This document shows, in pieces, positions 58,790 through 64,000 of a DNA stretch of 64,000 nt. The stretch's first letter is position 1. Every line of letters begins with the position of its first letter. Under the pieces are notes generated by a model that made no database searches, was not told the DNA's origin, and saw nothing but the letters and a program-made list of their open reading frames with translations. The translations under genes were made by a program, and so were the position numbers. The stretch comes from Silene latifolia (taxonomy: Eukaryota > Streptophyta > Magnoliopsida > Caryophyllales > Caryophyllaceae): positions 29,018,152 through 29,082,151 of the forward strand of contig NC_133536.1 of assembly GCF_048544455.1 (NCBI RefSeq), in the 5' to 3' direction.

Positions 58790-59850
58790 AAAACTTGAGC
58801 GGATAAATGGCTATGGAATTGCATTTGGAAGGTGGATGTTATATCTCGTACTAAAGTCTTCTTTTGGCATCTTTGTAATGGAGTAAATGCTACGAGAGGC
58901 AACTTGGCAGCCCGTATGGAATTGACGGATTCTTTTTACCTACGATGCCATGATTGCATCGAGACTTGTCTCCATGTAGTTAGGGATTGTGGGTGGGTTG
59001 GGGGGAGGGGAGGGGGGGGTTGTATGTGAGGTACATATGATGGCAAGGGAAATGAACTTGAGAGAATGGATTGAGGAGGTAATGCGCGGTCTTGATAGAC
59101 AGGAGAGAGTGGTGTTTATGACTGGTTGTTGGGCAATTTGGGAAAGGAGAAATAAGGCGATATTCGAGGATGGAGAGTGGAGGTCTGATTGGGTAGTTAG
59201 AAGGACACGAGAGATGATAACTGAGATGGAAGGGAATGGCGATGAGAATAGCAGGCCGAGGGGAGATAGTTTGATACCGAGGGAAGTAGGGATGGTGAGG
59301 GTGGTAGAGAAGGCATGGGTGAGATTGAGCGGGAGGAATGGCGATGTCATAGAGTGGGTGTGGTTAAAGTTAACGTTGATGCAGGTTTGTTGAAGGATGT
59401 CGGTGTGAGCTGGAGGATGGTTTGCCGTGATGACAGTGGCATGGCAAGATGAGCGTGTTCGATTCAAGTGTAGAATAAGTGGGATCCAGAATTTGCGAAG
59501 GCTATGGCGATACTACATGGTATGAAGGAGGCTAGAAGAGTTGGGGAGCGGAAGATTATTATAGAAAGCGATTGTCGGGTGGTGATCAAGACAATAAAAG
59601 CGAAGAAGTGGTATAGAAGTGACATCTCCTTTTATAAGGATATTTTTCATGCTTGTAATTGGTTTGATACTGTTTCTTTTAATTTTGTTCATAAACATTT
59701 GAATAGGGTAGCTCATAGGTTAGCGCATTTTATTCCTTGGTAACCAGGACGCCGAGCTTGGGGTGTGGATGTTCCGCTTGACATTGTTTCATTGATTGTG
59801 GGCGATATGAGTAATAATTAGTAAACCTCTTGGGTTTGTTAAAAAAAAAG
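58790..59850 (+). pseudogene. 5'-truncated LINE (L1 type): zf-RVT and RNase H end
   Basis: WNCIWKVDVISRTKVFFWHL (about 58815-58870) followed by a C-x2-C...H...C cluster (RCHDCIETCLHVVRDC, about 58943-58990) is the zinc-binding domain after the reverse transcriptase of plant LINEs. An RNase H domain of the same type follows: KVNVDAGLLKDVGV with the first Asp (about 59365), then KIIIESDCRVVIKTIKAKKW (about 59548) and HKHLNRVAHRLAHF (about 59690). At least two frame changes separate the parts. A run of nine A at about 59840 is the tail. The reverse transcriptase itself is absent. Confidence 0.8.
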
Positions 59851-59936
59851 TAACTTCAAATGTAATTACTAAATAAATATCGCAAATGCATTTGTAAAGC
59901 GAATTGCAAAACGGATTCTTTTAGTAACTATTTTTA

Positions 59937-60609
59937 TCTATTATACTTAAGGTTATTTGCTTGCCCTATATAGCTATATTTGTGTAAATCTGTCTTACCC
60001 GAGATTTAATCTCCTATTTACTAAATGAATAAGCGAAACTCCAATTTTTCCCGCCTAAAACATATTTCTTATAATAATGATTGGTATTTTTAGCATAAAC
60101 TATATGTATGGACACAATAGGTTATAAATGGGCATAATCTTTTAGCCTAAAACATATTTGCTATAATAGTGCTTATATTTATAACATTAAATATTTTACA
60201 TTCTGCACAAATTTATCTCTGATCTGTTTATGATAAAGAAATTCTTTTTTATAAAGAATTTTATGATAAAACTTCATTGATTTTTATGATAAAAAGTTGT
60301 GACTAAAAAATATGTTATTAGTAAATATTTGTTAAAAATTCATTGAGTTTCTATGATAAAAAGTTGCGGCTAAAAAATATGTTATTAGTAAATATTCGTA
60401 TATTAAGATCATTAATTTCTCGGTAAAAAAAAAGTTTCAAAAAAATACTCATTTCATTGCTTCTTACAATTTAAATTTTTATTTCTCTAATCAAAATACA
60501 ATGAGAAACATGAAAAATAAATGAATTGTCAATTTAAATTTCATAAATAATACACTGAAAAGTAAAATTCTATAGATAACGTGCATACATTGCACGGGGT
60601 CTATACTAG
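59937..60609 (+). mobile_element. Small non-autonomous Helitron
   Basis: It starts TCTATTATACTTAAGG after an A. It ends with the hairpin GTGCATACATTGCAC and GGGGTCTATACTAG before a T. About 670 bp, AT-rich, no coding. Confidence 0.75.
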
Positions 60610-60650
60610 TTGAATAATATTTGAGTAAGAATTTTAAAAAGAGTAGGTTT

Positions 60651-60893
60651 CCTGAGAGACGGTCTCTTAATAAGCTTTATTGAGAGACCGTTAAACAATT
60701 TTAAGAAAAAGTGGTACTAAAGATAATAAAATAAGTACAAATCATGATTAATGATAAAATGGGTATATTTATTATGTAAATAGGTACGAAATTACTATGT
60801 CACGATCAACAACAAAAGGGTCACGAAATACAAATAAAAAGGGTACGAAATATTGGTCTCTCAATAACTTAGTGATAGACCGTCTCTCCCAAG
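60651..60893. mobile_element. MITE with GAGACGGTCT ends
   Basis: The left tip CTGAGAGACGGTCTCTTAAT and, further in, TTATTGAGAGACCG match the right side in reverse (GGGAGAGACGGTCTATCAC, TTATTGAGAGACC). The element is about 240 bp with an AT-rich core. The word GAGACGGTCTTA also occurs at 14312. Confidence 0.65.
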
Positions 60894-61319
60894 TTTTAGT
60901 GATTTTAAAAATCATAAAACCGTATTCCGTATTTAACAAAGAGAAAAGGATTGTACATCAGATATACTTCTATAGAGTTTTTTAAGTTACATTCTAGTTT
61001 TATGATGTCAAAAATCAATTTTTCGAGCTTATATATAATTTTTTTGAGTTATTTTTTAAGATTAATGTTTAAATAAATGAGCTCAAATACTTTATAATAA
61101 AACTCAAAATTTTTAAATCAAAACTCAAAACTTTATCTTAATACTCAAAAAATGTATCATCAGATTATAATCCACTTTAGTAAATTAACAATGATCGTGA
61201 TTGTATACGGTTACACACTTACACCCCTTTTTAAAGTTGCGTGCCCATACTCATTTCTCAGCTAGTTAGAGAAAGAGAAACAAAAACAGAAAAAAAAAAT
61301 CTGAGAAGAGAGAGAAACA
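60894..61319 (+). promoter_or_regulatory. Upstream region and leader of the DUF7787-type gene
   Basis: AT-rich, then CACTTACACCCCTTTTTAAA and a GA-rich leader (AGAAGAGAGAGAAACA) up to the ATG at 61320. The ATG context (ACAATGG) is good for plants. No clear TATA box stands out. Confidence 0.4.
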
Positions 61320-63628
61320 ATGGAGATAACCGCCATAGTTGCACAACACGAGCTCCACCACAATCATCAAAACATTCAAATGCAGCATCATCATGATACG
61401 AAGAATTCGAAATTTAAGAAGACGTTCACTCTGGAAACTTACCTCGAATTCCTCCGCACTCGCGAAACTCAAAAGCTCACCGCCGATCATCTCAACAAAG
61501 TTAGCACTCTCTTTCTCCTTCATTTTTTCATGTTTCCTCCATTTTTATGAGCTTCGATTGTTCATTATTCGTAAAATGTATAGTATATTTATCACCTTAA
61601 TTTCGAATTTTCACGCTGAAATTATTATTTTATTGAGCTGAAATAGAAATAGCGAAGAGTTCATAATCTTCGCTTTTATATCTTGAAGCTTACTTAATAA
61701 TATCTGGAAATTTATGAGAAAATTGTTGTCCATTTAACAGTTGATTTGAGGTTATCTTACTCTGTTGTTAGCTGTAATGCTCTTATGACGGACGTACAAG
61801 TACGTTCGTGTTCTTAATCAACTCAATTTTGATTAGCTGAAGTAGTTGATAGATTCGCAGATATTTTAGCGAGAGGAACTGTACGAATCTATATTTGTTC
61901 GGTCGATTTAGTAGTTTGCGGAATTCATTAGCGTGATTGTTAGTTTGTTACCAGATTTGTTGTTAATTTGAAGATTTTGAAGAAGGAAAAATCAAGCTGT
62001 TGCAAATTATTACACTCTGAAACTGTTTTAAACATAAGTTGTTGCTCGATTTTGATTTCTTTTTCATTTTAGATTTCTACGTATCTATTGTTGTTTAGTC
62101 GTTTGATAGTTTGCGAAACACATTATCGTTATTGTGAATTTCTTACGGTTTCGAATTTTTGATGATAAATTGTTTAGTAGTTTTGACAGTTTGCGAAGTT
62201 CAAATTAATATATTCCGAAACTGTTTCGAAGATAGTAGCTCGATTTTGATTTTCTTTTCCTTCAATCTCGATTTCACGTAGTCTGAATCTTTATGTTGCG
62301 GTTTCGTCGATTAGTGGATTATAATTTAAAGTTTAATCGCATGTGCCTAATGTAAACAACCTCAAGTGTTTTCAGTGACTTGAGCACTAATTGATTGGTT
62401 TTCAAATTTTCTTTGCGTTTTAAATCTGTCTATTCAATGTTTACAAGTTTCCGAGTTGATTATTACTCCATTCGAAAATTTGTTTTAGCTATCATTCTGT
62501 GTTTCCTCTACGCCTCAATTTTTTTTCATTTTTTTCTTTTTTGTAATTTTTTTGTGTTGTAATTTGTATCGTCGCATTTTTTGTTAATTCTCGAAACAAA
62601 TATTCAGCTACAAGTTGCTAATATATTTGTAGTTGTCATCAGTTTACGAAATTTCTGCAATAATTTTGTTGTGTTGAACTTTCTGTTGGTGACTGACTCC
62701 ATTTGATTACTAATTTTCCTTTCTGTAGATAATCTCAATCCACGGCTACAAAAAACTCAGCCACAGGAAGGTAATTTCAGTACTTTTTTTTTGTTTCACT
62801 CGTCTTTCGATCAAGTTTTTTAATTCTATGTGAATACGTAGCTCCATTTCAGAGTACATTTTTAATTGTCTGATGCATCATGATGAGCAATAACATGAAA
62901 GAATACAGAAGAGCCGATTTGTGATTTAGAGGGGGTTGTGGTTGAATGAGTCGAGTAATTCTGCTCACACTTATCAGTAGGTAGCATAGGCATAGTCGCA
63001 TAGACTATGCTAACCATATAGAGGAACATGATCTAAATCGAAGTAGTTTATCAACATGGACAGAATGCTTTGCCATTATTAAGAATCGCTCTTACTATTA
63101 AGACAACTGATGGAATGTTGTGTTTTCATATGACAGTTGGCTACAGAAGCAGTTGAAGCAATGACCGAGCCAATAAATCCAGCGCGCTCAACACTCAAGG
63201 ATGACATTCCATCATCGACATCAAGCAAAGCAATTGCCACTCTTTCTGAAACAATCAAAGACCTGAAATTGCTCAACTGGCAAGAATGTTCAATTACTTC
63301 AATTAGAACAATCAGCTTCAACACCTGCTTGAACCCCGAAGATGACAATGTTCCTGTTGCTGAAGTAGCCGCCAAGCTGATGGCTCTGAAGAGCAATAAG
63401 AGGTGCAAGCTGTCAACTCCGGTTGATACATCATCTATGACTATGATGAGCAATGGCAATGGGCAGAGCAAGGAGAGCCATGGTTCTGGTGCTTGTTCTT
63501 CTTCTTCCTCCAAGTTGCCTCCCATTGGAATAAAGAAAAAGACGAGAAACAAGAGAGTGTATCTGAAGAAGCTATTATGCAGTCCACATGCAGTAAAAGC
63601 ACTGGCTGCTCCAGTTACTTTCAAGTAA
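61320..63628 (+). CDS. DUF7787-type plant protein, three exons, 237 residues
   Basis: Exon 1 is 61320-61499 (60 codons, donor GTTAGC), exon 2 is 62729-62770 (14 codons, acceptor CTGTAG, donor GTAATT), and exon 3 is 63137-63628 (acceptor ATGACAG, stop TAA). Both splice junctions keep phase 0. The protein starts with a His-rich stretch, then FTLETYLEFLRTRETQKL, IISIHGYKKLSHRK, MTEPINPARSTLKDD and LKLLNWQECSITSI. This order (LE-x-YLEFL, I-x-x-HG-x-K-K, RSTL, NWQEC) is what I know of the plant family listed as DUF7787. The C-terminal 80 residues are Ser/Lys-rich and basic. Molecular function is not known to me. It is the only intact ordinary gene in the window and lies about 3.6 kb right of the MULE. 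Confidence 0.85.
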
Positions 63629-64000
63629 TACTCAATCAGAATAGCGAAAAGTAGGCAAATGAGAAGGGATTCAAAAACGTGTCTTTGCTCAAACAAAGTT
63701 ACCGTCACCAGCTCTATCTTGCTTCAGCCGTAGTGGAAGTATCACAAGGAAACTCAACACACCTCTTCAACTAAACTACTATCTCTCGATCAACAATGGT
63801 AAAATAGAACAAAAAGATCAAGTTGAAAGCTTTTTTGAAATAAGCGTTATAATAGTGAATGATAGTACAAGATTAAAGGCATTTGTTTTATGACTGTTAT
63901 GAGAATCATCAGGAAAACTACTACAACCAGCAATTGCAGGCATTTTTGGATAAAATCGCACTGTCACATGTTTCCCTTTCCATGTCCATTAGAAAATGGG
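63629..64000 (+). other. 3' UTR and downstream region of the DUF7787-type gene
   Basis: AATAAGCGTTATAATAG near 63839-63855 could act as a polyadenylation region. No other gene is visible before the window ends. Confidence 0.4.

Overview
The window reads as plant nuclear DNA from a large, transposon-rich genome. It is AT-rich, has plant-type LTR retrotransposons with initiator-Met tRNA and Athila-type primer sites, Helitrons, MULEs, a CACTA element and an intron-containing plant gene. It looks eudicot. The short fold-back elements ending in GAGACGGTCT and the LTR types would fit Caryophyllales, but that placement is a guess. No bacterial or organellar genes, tRNA, rRNA or CRISPR are visible.

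Only one ordinary host gene is seen: a three-exon gene at 61.3-63.6 kb for a small plant-specific protein of the DUF7787 type. Almost everything else is mobile DNA. The left flank (1-8 kb) holds fold-back elements, a solo LTR (2868-4735, TSD TACAA) and hAT-like short repeats.

The centre (8030-57670) is one decayed MuDR-type MULE with 115-bp terminal inverted repeats and a perfect 9-bp target duplication (TTTATTATA). It has been burst open by other elements like a Russian doll. First, a Ty3/gypsy element (9527-36401) lies after the MULE's N-terminal exon. Its 3' LTR is split by a CACTA element (14898-35987). That CACTA holds a 19.5-kb FAR1-type MULE (15550-35009) inserted in a TA microsatellite, and the FAR1 MULE holds a solo LTR (30554-32967, TSD ACCGA). 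Second, an Athila-like non-autonomous element (38283-56220, TSD GAATT) splits the MULE transposase. It holds a Helitron (39244-42726) in its 5' LTR and an 8.7-kb non-autonomous gypsy element (43274-51964, TSD CTTGT) just after its primer site. The Helitron appears to contain a second Helitron and a 570-bp solo LTR (TSD ATCAG).

The FAR1-type MULE is the most interesting object. On the plus strand it carries a broken FAR1 transposase. On the minus strand it carries a transposon-associated protein followed by Ulp1/C48 peptidase-like exons whose catalytic residues all look replaced, an XS-domain-like gene with its own TATA box, and an F-box-like frame. It also has a roughly 1-kb tandem array of about 188-bp units, each with a near-perfect GC-rich hairpin containing plant-telomere-like words. 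A TTTTGTGAATCT motif is scattered through its non-coding DNA, mostly in the sense of the nearest gene. Cargo related to RNA silencing (XS), SUMO/ubiquitin-like processing (C48) and ubiquitin ligation (F-box) in one element is the best candidate for an undescribed system, although every large frame in it is damaged.

The right flank (57.7-61.2 kb) holds a 5'-truncated LINE, a small Helitron and a MITE before the host gene.
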